This document shows, one piece after another, positions 51,474-61,771 of a stretch of 64,000 bases of DNA. The notes below the pieces were generated by a model. It saw only the letters and a list, made by a program, of their open reading frames with translations. It ran no database searches and was not told where the DNA came from. Numbering within the stretch: position 1 is the first letter of the stretch; each line of letters begins with the position of its first letter. The stretch comes from Persicaria tinctoria (Eukaryota; Streptophyta; Magnoliopsida; Caryophyllales; Polygonaceae). Where the stretch lies: NCBI GenBank assembly GCA_037127255.1, contig JBANSL010000002.1:8786001-8850000 (forward strand). The letters run 5' to 3'. Position numbers and translations under genes: made by a program.

Positions 51474-52796
51474 ATGCGGATGTATCAGGCGCCGAAGCTC
51501 GAGGTTGGGGGTCAGGTGCTGGATCTCGAAACCGCCGTGAAGGACGGAATACTCGGCAGTGGCGGGGGGATGAAGACCGCCGGCGCCGACGAGAAGCTGG
51601 ATCTGAAGAAGATGATAGAAGAGCTGAGCTCAATAGATGTGCCTTCGGTGTTCATCTGCCCGATTTCTCTCGAGCCGATGCAGGATCCGGTGACGCTTTG
51701 CACCGGTCAGACATACGAGCGCTCCAACATCCTCAAATGGCTATCAATTGGCCACGTCACCTGCCCCACCACAATGCAGGAGCTTTGGGACGATTCAATC
51801 ACGCCCAATTCGACGCTCTGTCAGCTGATTTTGAGTTGGTTTTCGCAGAAGTACTTGGCGATGAAGAAGAGGTCTGAGGATGTTCAAGGTAGGGTTTTGG
51901 AGATTCTGGAGGGCTTGAAAAGGGCTAAGGGAATGGCTAGGGTTCAGGCTTTGAAGGAGCTCAGGGGGTTAGTTGTTAACAATTTTTCTGCTAAGAAGAT
52001 ATTGGTGGATAATGGTGGGATTGGGGTTGTGGGCTCGCTTTTAGGTCCCTTCACAAGCTATGCAGTTGGGTGTGAGGTGATAGGGATCCTTGTGAATTTG
52101 GATTTAGATCCGAATTCCGAGTGTAGTCTGATGCAGCCAGCTAAGGTTTCGGTTATGGTGGATTTGTTGAATGAGGGTTCGATTGAGACCAAGATCAATT
52201 GCACCCGGTTGATTGAGAGTTTGATGGCAGGGAGGGATTTCGAGTCTGAGGTGGTCTCAAGTTTGAGTCTTTTGGTCGGATTGTTAAGGTTGGCTAAGGA
52301 TAAGAGGCACCCGAATGGCATACAGCCAGGGCTTGCATTGCTCAAGGCGATCAGTTTTCATGAATCTGTCCGCGGATCGATTGTGAGAGTTGGAGCCGGA
52401 TCTCAGTTGATTGAGCTCTTGCCCAATTTGAATGCTGAGTGCTTGGAATTGGCACTCGTTGTCCTTAATAATTTGTCGAGTATTCCTGAAGGGAGGTTGG
52501 CTTTAAAGGATTGGGCCTATACAATCCCCAAATTGACCAAGTTGTTGATGAGGGTTTCAGAGAATTGCTCCCGGTTAGCACTTTCTGTGCTGCTCTCCGT
52601 GTGCAAGCTGGCTCCCGAAGATTGTGCTCCGGTTGCAGTTGAAGCTGGCTTGGCAGCGAAGCTACTGCTCATGATCCAGAGCGGTTGCAGTCCCGCCTTG
52701 AAACAGCAGGCATCTGAGCTGCTGAAGCTGTGCAGTTTGAATTATACCGCCACAATTTTCATTTCAAAGTGTAAGCTTACAAGAACACTGCAGTGA
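51474..52796 (+). CDS. PUB30: U-box domain-containing E3 ubiquitin ligase, PUB30/PUB31-like
   Basis: The intronless frame from the ATG at 51474 encodes 440 residues; an in-frame open extension to 51432 has no ATG. The N-terminus VGGQVLDLETAVKDG and the block KLDLKKMIEEL are typical of PUB30/31. The U-box at about residues 60-133 has PSVFICPISLEPMQDPVTL, TGQTYERSNILKWL and CPTTMQELWDDSITPN. Armadillo-like repeats fill the rest (ALKELRGLVVNNFSAK, SVMVDLLNEGSIETKINCTR, LELALVVLNNLSS). The C-terminus FISKCKLTRTLQ matches the family end. U-box proteins transfer ubiquitin from E2 to substrates bound by the ARM region; AtPUB30 is implicated in salt-stress response. The symbol refers to the closest known Arabidopsis type and paralogy is not resolved. 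Confidence 0.92.
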   Translation: MRMYQAPKLEVGGQVLDLETAVKDGILGSGGGMKTAGADEKLDLKKMIEELSSIDVPSVFICPISLEPMQDPVTLCTGQTYERSNILKWLSIGHVTCPTTMQELWDDSITPNSTLCQLILSWFSQKYLAMKKRSEDVQGRVLEILEGLKRAKGMARVQALKELRGLVVNNFSAKKILVDNGGIGVVGSLLGPFTSYAVGCEVIGILVNLDLDPNSECSLMQPAKVSVMVDLLNEGSIETKINCTRLIESLMAGRDFESEVVSSLSLLVGLLRLAKDKRHPNGIQPGLALLKAISFHESVRGSIVRVGAGSQLIELLPNLNAECLELALVVLNNLSSIPEGRLALKDWAYTIPKLTKLLMRVSENCSRLALSVLLSVCKLAPEDCAPVAVEAGLAAKLLLMIQSGCSPALKQQASELLKLCSLNYTATIFISKCKLTRTLQ

Positions 52797-54368
52797 TTAC
52801 AAAAAAAAGGAGTAGAGATGAGATAAATATTGCCATATATACCATCTGTTTCTGCCTCTCTTACTAATTCTTTATTGTTCAGATGAAGTTACTGAATCTC
52901 CATTTGGATACTAATTCATTCTTAACAGTCAATTGAATTGGGCATCTGATAGAACACTCAACTTTGTTGATTCAGCAAATGTGAACAACAATATTAATCA
53001 TGTGCTTGTAGTTACTATGAAATGTCTGTATCCAACTCAGTTGCAGTATCAGTGTAAATTTGAAATAGACATTGGTGGAATCAGTTTGTAGTCACTCTCA
53101 AACCACTTTCATTTTCAATCAGTTTGTAGTCATTCTCAGATCTGTTTAGGCAAAAAGAGCTCAGGAAAACAGTGAAGAGGAAATCATATGAAAATCCAAG
53201 CTTCAGTGTTTCATTGGACAGATTCATCATTTGGGCTTTGAGAGATTGGAGCTTCAATTCACTTTTTCTGTGGTCCTTTTTGTTAGGTGCAGTGCTAGTT
53301 GGTTTATAGTCATGGCTCACATAAATGCAGCGACAACGTATTCCTTGTGTTGCTAATTTCCTTTCCCTTGGGTCATTTTTATCCGTAAATTGAGTAAATG
53401 CTTATGTACTTTTTGATGTTGTGAGTTCTTTCAACCTACTTTTTGATGTTGTGATAGAAACTTATTTACCTTCGTCGATCATTAAGATTTGTGAGTTGTG
53501 GATTTATCTTGCTCAACGTGCTTTATTTCCGTTTGTTATATTTTTTTCTAACGGTGTTTCCGTAGTCAGTCTTACCGACTCCTCGAGAATCAGGCCTTTA
53601 TAGGGTGTGTTTATGAAGTTGCTTGTTTGATAAAACCGTTGGTTGCTGTCAATGTGAGAGATTGTTTCAAATAAGAAATATACAAGAAATTGTAAACCTT
53701 AAGACTAAATAAATCTATGGGCCAACAACTTAATTTCCAAGTATAAATAAAATTCCATTGATGGCTGCTGACCGAGACCCTGTAGACAAATCATAAACCG
53801 TATTATACCATATGATATGATGTGTGTAACAAACTTGAACAATATTTTATTTTTAAAATGGACTCTTCAACATAGAGATAAGCTAGCTAATCCTACACGT
53901 CAGTGATTTGTATATCAGTTTGTCAAGTTTGGTATACATCTTTTGCATAAAGACCGTTTTACAAACATCCAAACGTAGATGAACTTGCTCTCGTAACTCG
54001 TCACGCATCATCGGTTTGTGTACACTTACCCAACTCGTATTAGATTACATCGTTGAGATAGTAACGTACGTACGTACCCATCAACAAGTTTAAACCGTCA
54101 TAAAGATAATTAAGCTGCCACACTCTTTTTTGCTATCTTGAATTGTTAAATAAATATGCATTCATTAATTTCATATATAGAAATATCAAAAACATAAAAT
54201 TCAACCACTCCGGACTTGTGAAGCACAGATGTACGTAAGCTTTCTTTGTCTCCGTCTCGTTGTCATCCTTAGCTTCTCGTCCGCCCCTCCGTCAAATTCG
54301 CATATATAGTCTATAGATCTCGTGCGACGAGATAAGATCAATCAATCATCAAAAAAAGAAAAGAAAAA
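52797..54368. other. Intergenic region between the U-box gene and the DUF688-like gene
   Basis: The first few hundred bases are the likely U-box gene 3' UTR. No coding frame with family features is visible. ACGTACGTACGTACC at about 54064 is a short simple repeat. A TATA-like CATATATAGTC at about 54301 precedes the next gene by about 60 bases. Confidence 0.5.
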
Positions 54369-54737
54369 ATGAGCAGAAGCAAGGTTCATTCGGATGGAGC
54401 GAGCGTGCCGTTCAAGTGGGAGAAGCATCCCGGGATCTCGAAGGTGTCATCGACGTCGTCCATGGTCGAAGGATTAGAAAGCCACGGCGAGAAACTGCCC
54501 CTGCCTCCATGTCGAGTAAACAAGGCCGCCGCGAAATCAGGGGCGTCGAATACTGTTGAAGACCCTTTTCTGATGGCTTTTAACAAGTGCACGAAATCGA
54601 AAAAGAGCAGCTCGCCGGGTGACCACCGGAAACACCTGGAAGTTGGGTTTGGACTCATAAGGAAGAATTTGTTGAGGGTTTCCTGTAAATACTCCATTGG
54701 TGTGAGGGATGATGCTTTCACCCAATCTAGATACTAG
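54369..54737 (+). CDS. Small DUF688-like plant protein
   Basis: The 122-residue intronless frame contains SVPFKWEKHPGISK near the N-terminus (about 12-25) and LPLPPCR (about 44-50). A VPFxWExxPGxxK box followed by a LPxPPC box is the pattern I associate with plant DUF688 proteins, whose function is unknown. The middle has EDPFLMAFNKCTKSKK and the end is basic and Ser-rich. There is no signal peptide or membrane helix. The ATG is preceded by an A-rich leader (AAAAAAAGAAAAGAAAAA). It is shorter than most DUF688 proteins, so it may be a divergent short member. Confidence 0.65.
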   Translation: MSRSKVHSDGASVPFKWEKHPGISKVSSTSSMVEGLESHGEKLPLPPCRVNKAAAKSGASNTVEDPFLMAFNKCTKSKKSSSPGDHRKHLEVGFGLIRKNLLRVSCKYSIGVRDDAFTQSRY

Positions 54738-54754
54738 ATATATATTTGCTATAG

Positions 54755-54786
<32 letters not shown>
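54755..54786. repeat. Compound (TC)n(TA)n microsatellite
   Basis: About nine TC units run directly into about six TA units, 18 bases after the stop codon of the DUF688-like gene, so it would lie in its 3' UTR. Confidence 0.9.
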
Positions 54787-55429
54787 CACTGCTGACTGCT
54801 TGCAGTTTTAATATTTTATTTGCAATCGGTACTAGCTAGTTAGATCTATATATTGCATCGATCGTATACGGAACAAGATATTTTATACTGTAGTTGGCTA
54901 TGTTATAATGTACTTTTGATACCAAATTCACTGAAATTTGGGAGAGGGCGATGTAGTCATAACTCAGTTTCTTGATCCTTTTCATTTTCTACATATATCT
55001 CCCTACTAAAAAAGCTGATCGAGATATTGTATTGGGGAAATTTTTTATATTCAGTACGCAAGTGATCGGCGCGACCAATGTACATTTTAATTATTAAAAT
55101 TATATATATGAACATTATTATATCATAAAATTTAAGCCAATTATATAGTAGTTTTTAGTGGCGAACTAATTTCTAACCTAAAATTAAGCCAATTATATAG
55201 TCTTTTATATAGTTTTATTAAATTAAAAAAGGTAATAAAATGCTGATACTTTATATATTTTTATCGTCATAAAAAACGTGGGTATAATAGTAAATGACAT
55301 TTTACGTTTTATCAAACAATAGGTTAATATTTACAAAATGAAATTAATATAGTAATAAATAGTATATGACAATCATTTCATATAACACCCCATTTCAAAT
55401 CAGGTATAATATGAAAGTTGATAATGATC
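54787..55429. other. AT-rich intergenic DNA
   Basis: No coding frame, RNA gene or complete repeat was recognised. The phrase AAATTAAGCCAATTATATAGT occurs twice in diverged form at about 55129 and 55179. Confidence 0.5.
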
Positions 55430-56515
55430 TATAATTGATTCAAATTCCAGAATGGGATACTGCGGATAAATTAGTTTGGAAATCAAACGTTAATGGAAAC
55501 TTTACAACTAAATCCACGACCAAAATAACTAGCCCTAGACAACAAGGTGAAACTAACTATAGCTGGATTTGGAAACTAAAAAAACCGCCTAGATTAAAGA
55601 ATTTAGTTTAGAAGATAGCAATTGATGGTTTATCAACAAAAGTTAGGCTAAATAGTTACATTAATAGAGTCTCGTCTCAGTGTTGGCACTGGAACTCTGA
55701 AGATGAGGATACTCATCATTTTTTTTATGAAATGTCGAATCACTAAATCAATTCAATAATCTTGTCGATAGAAGATATCATGATGATTCAATATGAAAAC
55801 TCACATTTTGAAGATCTTAATTTGTTTCATTTGACAAACAATATGGGATACTAGAAATGGAATAATTTTTAAGAATAAAAACATGGAGGCTACAACATCT
55901 ATGGTTCAAAAGACTGTATGCAATATTACAAATGGGAATTTCACAAATGTAAATACGGAAAAAACCAAGGCCAAAACCAAAAGATTAAAAGCTAAATAGA
56001 ACAAACCACAAGGAGTTATCCTCAAAATTAATGGAGATGGCTCGATTAATTCCATTGGCGGGTGCCATGTGGAGGAGTCATCGGAGACTCCGACTGTCAG
56101 GTTATTGATATTTTCATCAGGAGACAAGACAATGTTCAATTTTCCAAACAGAGGCTTCTGCAGTATGTGTAGGAATGCAACAAGCTATTTCCAGAGGATT
56201 TCGAAAAGTCGTCATTTGAAGGGGACAACTTGGAAGTTATAAAGGCGATAAGAGAAAACGGTAATATCAAGTGGGAAATTATGCGTCATGTTGAGAAGAT
56301 CAACCTACTCTAAGGTTCCTTTGATCATATTCAGTTCATACATTGTTATATGGAAGCAAATAATGTAGCAGATTACATCGCTAGAAGTAGATGAAATTGC
56401 AATTTGTCCACTCTCCTTTTTAATATGGATATTTGTAATGTTTGCCTACTGCTGTAAATAAGGTGCCTTGCCTTTTTAGCAAAGTCTTCATAATGTTTGC
56501 CTACTGCTGTAAAAA
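55430..56515 (+). pseudogene. 3' remnant of an L1-type LINE (zf-RVT and RNase H)
   Basis: Translated in shifting frames, the region gives WKSNVNGNFTTKS, SWIWKLKKPPRLKNL, SSQCWHWNSEDEDTHHFF (a zf-RVT domain) and later SSFEGDNLEVIKAI, FIHCYMEANNVADYIARSR (an RNase H C-terminus). At least four stop codons and several frameshifts break it. ATAATGTTTGCCTACTGCTG occurs twice near the end (about 56436 and 56490), followed by an A-rich end. It is a 5'-truncated and decayed insertion. Confidence 0.75.
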
Positions 56516-56581
56516 AAGAAGAAGTTCTAACGTGTTATAAGAGCTCCCATTCCAAATCAAATATAATAAGAAAGTCGAGAG

Positions 56582-56746
56582 TGAACAATTTTGATAGGGA
56601 AAAGTTTGAGTTTTCTCATTGATTGAACTTGATTAAATAATACATGTATGGGAGAAATTCTATCCTAATTAGATAAGATATGATATAGATATAGGTAAAG
56701 ATATATCTAACAACAAAATATGAAAATATCCGAATTTATCTCAATA
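56582..56746 (-). repeat. Copia 3' LTR (165 bp)
   Basis: It begins TGAACAATTTTGATAGG and ends TTATCTCAATA on the plus strand. It differs from the right LTR by about nine changes over 165 bases, indicating an older insertion than the Copia at 34.5 kb. Confidence 0.88.
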
Positions 56747-58290
56747 CTCCCCCTCAAGTTGGAGCATGGTGAAGATGAATGCATGCCCAACTTGGACAAG
56801 AGAAGATGAAACTGATGCTCTCCTAATGCCTTGGTGAAGATGTCTGCCAACTGATCAGAAGAACGAATGTGAGATAGGACAATGTTGCTTGATTGAACCT
56901 GAACTCGTATAATATGGCAGTCCACTTCAATATGTTCCGTGCGCTCATGGAAAACTGGGTTAGTGGCGATATGTGGTGCTGATTGATTGTCACACCATAA
57001 ACGCATAGGACTCCGATGAACAAAGCCAAGAGAGCGGAGAAGAGATTTGAGCCAGATCAGCTCACAAGTAGTAGTCGCCATGGATCTGTACTCGGCTTCA
57101 GCAGAAGAGAGAGAAACCGTAGTTTGTTTCTTGGTTTTCCAGGACACTGGGGACTCGCCGATCTTGACGATGTAGGCGATTAGGGATCGACGGGTTAACG
57201 GACACGTGGCAGAGTCAGAGTCATAATAGGCAATCAAGCGAAGATCACTGTATCGAGAAAGAAATCTGCCCTGATCTGGTCGGCCCTTGAGATACCGAAA
57301 GACGCGCAAGGTAGCCGTCCAATGCCCTTGGCGAGGTTGCTGCATGAACTGAGCCAGAATATGGACGGAGTAAGACAAATCAGGACGAGTGATGGTCAAG
57401 TAGATGAGACGACCCACGACACGACAATATTGTTCCGGCTTTTGAAGGAGTGGGATGGTGTCGAGAGCAAGAGTGTGGTTCTGCTCCATCGGAAAAGTCG
57501 CCGGTTTGGAGCCTAGAAGACCAAGCTCACCATAGAGGTCTAGAGTATACTTGCGCTGAGACAGAACAATGCCAAAGGAGGTCCGAGAAACCTCAATGCC
57601 CAGAAAATACTTGAGTGGATCAAGATCTTTCATATGAAAGCAGGAGTGAAGGCAAGTCTTGAACCGAGTGATAGATGCAGAGTTGTTGCCGGTAATGATC
57701 AAATCATCAACATAAATAAGCACATGCAGAATGACACCCGATCGAGCATAGAAGAAGAGAGAGTAGTCAGCATAGGACTGAGAGAATCCAACCTAACGAA
57801 GAGCAGATGCCAGCTTAGAGAACCAATTACGAGGTGCCTAGCGGAGCCCATAGAGCGATTTGCAAAGCATGCAGACCTTAGATGAGCCAGTATTAGAGAA
57901 CCCAGGAGGCAAGGACATGTAAACCTCTTCATCAAGATCACCATGAAGAAAGGCGTTATGAACGTCCACCCGATGGAGTTCCCAGTTCTGAATAGAAGCT
58001 ACTGCAAGGAAGACTTTCACAGAAACCAATTTAGCAACAGGAGCGAAAGTCTCAGAGAAATCAGTGCCCTCAATCTGCCGATTGCCAAGAACCACAAGAC
58101 GAGCTTTGTATCGCTCAATGCTACCATTTGAATTGTATTTGATACGGAATACCCAATTACAGCCGATGGCTTTCTTATGAGAAGGCAAGTCTGTGACCTC
58201 CCAAGTGCCATTGCGATGAAGAGCATCAATCTCAGAGCGCATAGCATCCCGCCAATGCTGATGACGGAATGCCTCCTAGAACGATGACGA
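56707..58290 (-). pseudogene. Copia reverse transcriptase-RNase H, broken by three TAG codons
   Basis: Reading on the minus strand, the frame runs from HQHWRDAMRSEID through NAFLHGDLDEEVYM, LYGL, the YVDDLIITGN catalytic motif, an RNase H with YYDSDSAT and AEAEYRSM, to DIFTKALGEHQFH. TAG codons at 58276-58278, 57838-57840 and 57793-57795 interrupt one continuous frame. The RNase H SDSDSA region deviates slightly from the usual D-ADW. The protein is not functional as it stands. Confidence 0.85.
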
Positions 58291-58454
58291 CTCTAGAGTG
58301 GCGGCAATAGCAGCCAAGAATTGACTGTGCATAGGAGTTACAGAATGCATATTGACATAATGGGCTAAAGGGTAAGGGGTACCTGATGACGTGACTGAAG
58401 CAGATGAGGCCGAAATAGGATCAACCTTGCGAAGAGTGTGGCACACGTAGTCTC

Positions 58455-59811
58455 TCAGCAGCACTGATGGGGTGTGGGGGCGAGCCGACCGACGAGGAGG
58501 GGGGGTTGAGGGGTGTCGGCGGGCTGTAGAGGGTCGTCATGGGTGGCAGGGGAAGGGTAGATGGGGGGTTCAAGGGCAGGCATTGTAGAGAGAGCATACA
58601 GAAAGATGTCCTCATGAAAAGACACATCGCAAGAGACAAAGGTTTGTCGGGTAGCAAGGCCATATAGGCGCCACCCTTTATGTCCAAAAGGATACCCAAT
58701 GAACATACACTTACGACTGTGAGGTGAGAATTTGTTTGAGGAACGAGGGATGACAAATGCATAACAGAGACATCCAAAGACTCGGAGATGTGTATAGTCT
58801 AGGGGCTTATGAAATAGACATTCATAGGGTGTTTTGTCGTCGAGGACAGACGATGGGGTGCGATTGATGAGAAAGCAGGCAGTGAGGGTGTATTCCCTCC
58901 TGAACCGCAGAGGCACATTGGCTTGAAACATAAGGGCTCGAGCCACATTAAGGATATGACAGTGTTTACGCTCGACACGACCGTTTTGTTGAGGGGTGGC
59001 GACACAGGAGGACTCAAATATGATGCCCAGATCGGCAAAATAGGGACGAAGGGAAAGAAATTCAGAGCCATTGTCGGTGCGAATGCGCTTGATTTTTTTT
59101 GTGGAACTGGGTAACCGTGAAGGTACAAAATTGTTTCAATAAATGGGAAACTTCTGATTTATGAGCCATAAGATAGACCCAAGTGGCGCGAGAGAAGTCA
59201 TCAACAATTGTGAGAAAATATGAGGCACTAGAAGAAGATGGAACACGGTAAGGACCCCAAATATCACAATGAATTAAATCAAAAGATGCAGAAGCATTTG
59301 ACAAACTAGTAGGAAATGAATGACGAGTTTGTTTGGCTTTGTAGCAGACATCACAAGGTAAGCCTTTATTTGATAGACTATGACTATAAGTGTTTGGTAA
59401 AGAAGAAAGAAAAGAAAAAGACGGATGGCCGAGTCTTTGATGCCATAGAGAAGGGGATTCGGCCTTGGTTAAGTGGCGATCAGAGCTGCTGACGCTGAGA
59501 GACTTGAACGATGAAGCCCAGCAGAGCCAATAGATCTTATTCCGAACCTCACCCGCTCCAATCAGCGTCTTCAAAGTGCAGTCCTGGATCACACAAAGCT
59601 TATCAGTGAGGGTGACAACGCATCGTAAATCGACAGTTAAACATTCAAGAGGGATTAATTGACAAGTGAGGCCAAGAACGTATAAAGCAGTGATATCAAA
59701 AGAGCCACATAGAGTGATTAATCCAGCCTGATTAGCGGAGACTGTGTTGCCACCTGGATACTTGATGTGCCATTCATCAACGATATGGAGCAACCGACGA
59801 TCACCCATCAT
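58455..59811 (-). pseudogene. Copia protease-integrase remnant with frameshifts
   Basis: The piece 59062-59811 holds the end of the protease domain, a GAG-pre-integrase segment SLWHQRLGHPSFSF with CDVCYKAKQTRHSF, and the integrase start LIHCDIWGPYR. The reading frame then shifts near a run of eight T's at about 59091-59098. Integrase continues in a second frame (58799-59128) and a third (58455-58946, LINRTPSSVLDDKTPYECLF, RVFGCLCYAFV). The LDSGASIH protease motif lies just upstream of 59811. Two frameshifts prevent translation of an intact enzyme. Confidence 0.85.
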
Positions 59812-59861
59812 ATGAATTGAGGCGCCGCTGTCAAGAATCCAAGGGGAGGAGGCAATACCTG

Positions 59862-60800
59862 CTAAGGTGTCGGTCCCTCATTGGAGAGGGTGATCTCGGC
59901 TCGGTCAGATGCGGTGATGTTGTGGGAACCGGAAGCGGAAGTTGAAGGTGTGAGGACCGAGTTGACGCTGGCGGTAGTAGTCCGCCCACAGCCTCGTCCA
60001 ACAACCGTCGAAGGAGTAGCATCACTCGCAGGGGCGGAAGATTTTGGCTTTAGCGGTAGGGCGCCAGTGACCAGATCAGCGACGCCATGACCGTTGTTCC
60101 ACCAATCCGGGTATCCGGCGATTTTGAAGCAGGAGAGGCTGTCGTGGCCGGTTTTGTTGCAGTGGACGCAAAACATCGACTTTTTGTCGACAGGAGCAGA
60201 TGAGGGGCGAGGAGAGTGATGCTGAGCGGCAAAGGCGAGGGCATCACCGGTCGGTTGTTGGGTGGTGCGCATCGACGTCATCCATTCCTCCTGAACTGCG
60301 AGTGAGTGGGTCTTGTTGAGACAGGGGAGGGTGTCCTAAGCGACGATCGTGGAACGAAGATTCCCATAATCGAGATCATCGAGGCCCGTAAGGAATTGAT
60401 GGGTGCGCTCCTCTTCGCGTTCCTTGGCGTAGTTGCCACAGGTGCACATCCGAGAAGTCAGGTGAGAGGCGCGTTCATTCCAAAGCTTGGTCAGACGTCC
60501 AAAGTAGGCAGCGATGGACTGACCGTCTTGGCGACAACGAGCAATTTCAGAGCGTAGTTGAAGCACCCGAGGACCATTGCCAATGGAGAACCGCTGAGAT
60601 AGATCATCCCAGAGTTCCTTGACGATAGAGAAGTAGGTGACTGTAGAGCGTAAAGAGGGCTCAATGGACTGTGTGATCCATCCGACGGGCATAGCGTTAA
60701 CAGGACGCCAATACTGATGATCGGAAGAGGTGGCAGCGGGTTCATTGATTGAACCATAGATGAAAACATCTTTGCACTTGGAAGAGAAGGCGTTTTTCAT
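59862..60800 (-). pseudogene. Copia gag remnant with zinc knuckle
   Basis: The N-terminal part 60336-60800 contains INEPAATSSDHQYWRPVNAM, IVKELWDDLSQRFSIGNG and the RLTKLWNE block of Copia gag. A TAG at 60336-60338 interrupts it; the same frame resumes to 59862 with a CX2CX4HX4C knuckle (CVHCNKTGHDSLSC) followed by GYPDWW. The start is also damaged, since a TGA precedes DNYQEWTIAM in this frame. Confidence 0.85.
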
Positions 60801-61032
60801 AGCGATGGTCCATTCTTGGTAGTTGTCTCATTTGAGAATCACCGGACAAATAGAGAGACCCGGGTGATCGGAAGGGTGAAGATAGTAGAGAGATGCAGGC
60901 GTGAGAGCTGTTGGCGGGGTTTCCATTGATGCCGACAGCAGGGTTGATGGCGGCGGCGGGGATAGGGTGTAGGGTTGAGCCGGCAGCGGCGGTAAGGTTT
61001 AGGTTAGAGGATCGATAGAAAGCCTGATACCA

Positions 61033-61197
61033 TGAACAATTTTGATAGGAAAAAGTCTGAGTTTTCTCATTGATTGAACTTGATTAAATAATACATGTAG
61101 GGGGGGAATTCTATCATAATTAAATAAGATATGATATAGATATAGGTAAAGATATATCTAACAACAAAATATGAAAATATCCTAATTTATCTCAATA
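61033..61197 (-). repeat. Copia 5' LTR (165 bp)
   Basis: It matches the 3' LTR at 56582 and is followed by the GAGAG target duplication. The PBS lies just inside its left border on the plus strand (GCCTGATACCA). Confidence 0.88.
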
Positions 61198-61771
61198 GAG
61201 AGTGATCTATAATTGATTCAAATTATAACCATCTTACATGAGCTCTTCCGTTTCCGCCTCTAGGGAGGATTACATATTTGAAAAGGCTAATTGGCATGGA
61301 TTGACGCTTCTTAATACAATGGATTTTTATGAACTATATCAAAGCCGATTCCGAACTAGGAATGCTCTAACAATTTGCTCGGGTACGCTCTTCCCAAAGG
61401 ACAGTCCCTCGAGCACGACGGGGTCGTCAATGTTTTAAGTGAGGGATTTGTGGCATTAGCCGGCGTTTCTTAAAACCCTAGGTCTTACATTCCACGCCCT
61501 AATGTTAAGGTGAACCAGGTTGCGGATAGGATGACTTAGACTCGTCGTGAACCCCCGACCTCTCACATTATATCCGGAGTTACACAGTCGAGTGGGATGT
61601 TAGCATGATACGATATCACCCAAATTGTTGTCTTGCTTAAAATTAAATAAAACTAGAAACGCTCATGTGACATACCGCATTTTTTTAATAAAATAGTGAA
61701 TGAATATATATTTTTTATTATTTTTTCAATAAAAAGACAAACCAAAAAAAATATTCTTTTTATTTATGTCG

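Larger units (their letters stand above)
56582..61197 (-). mobile_element. Decayed Copia retrotransposon with 165-bp LTRs
   Basis: Short LTRs at 56582-56746 and 61033-61197 are flanked by GAGAG on both sides (56577-56581 and 61198-61202). Next to the 5' LTR the minus strand has TGGTATCAGGC, a Met-type PBS. Next to the 3' LTR it has CTTGAGGGGGAG, a PPT. The internal region encodes gag, protease, integrase, reverse transcriptase and RNase H on the minus strand, broken by several stops and frameshifts. The 5' end of the element is duplicated again further right. Confidence 0.9.

Noticed and set aside
54386..54721. 111-codon antisense frame opposite the DUF688-like gene
   Set aside because: It mirrors the sense gene, which has the recognisable VPFxWE and LPxPPC motifs.
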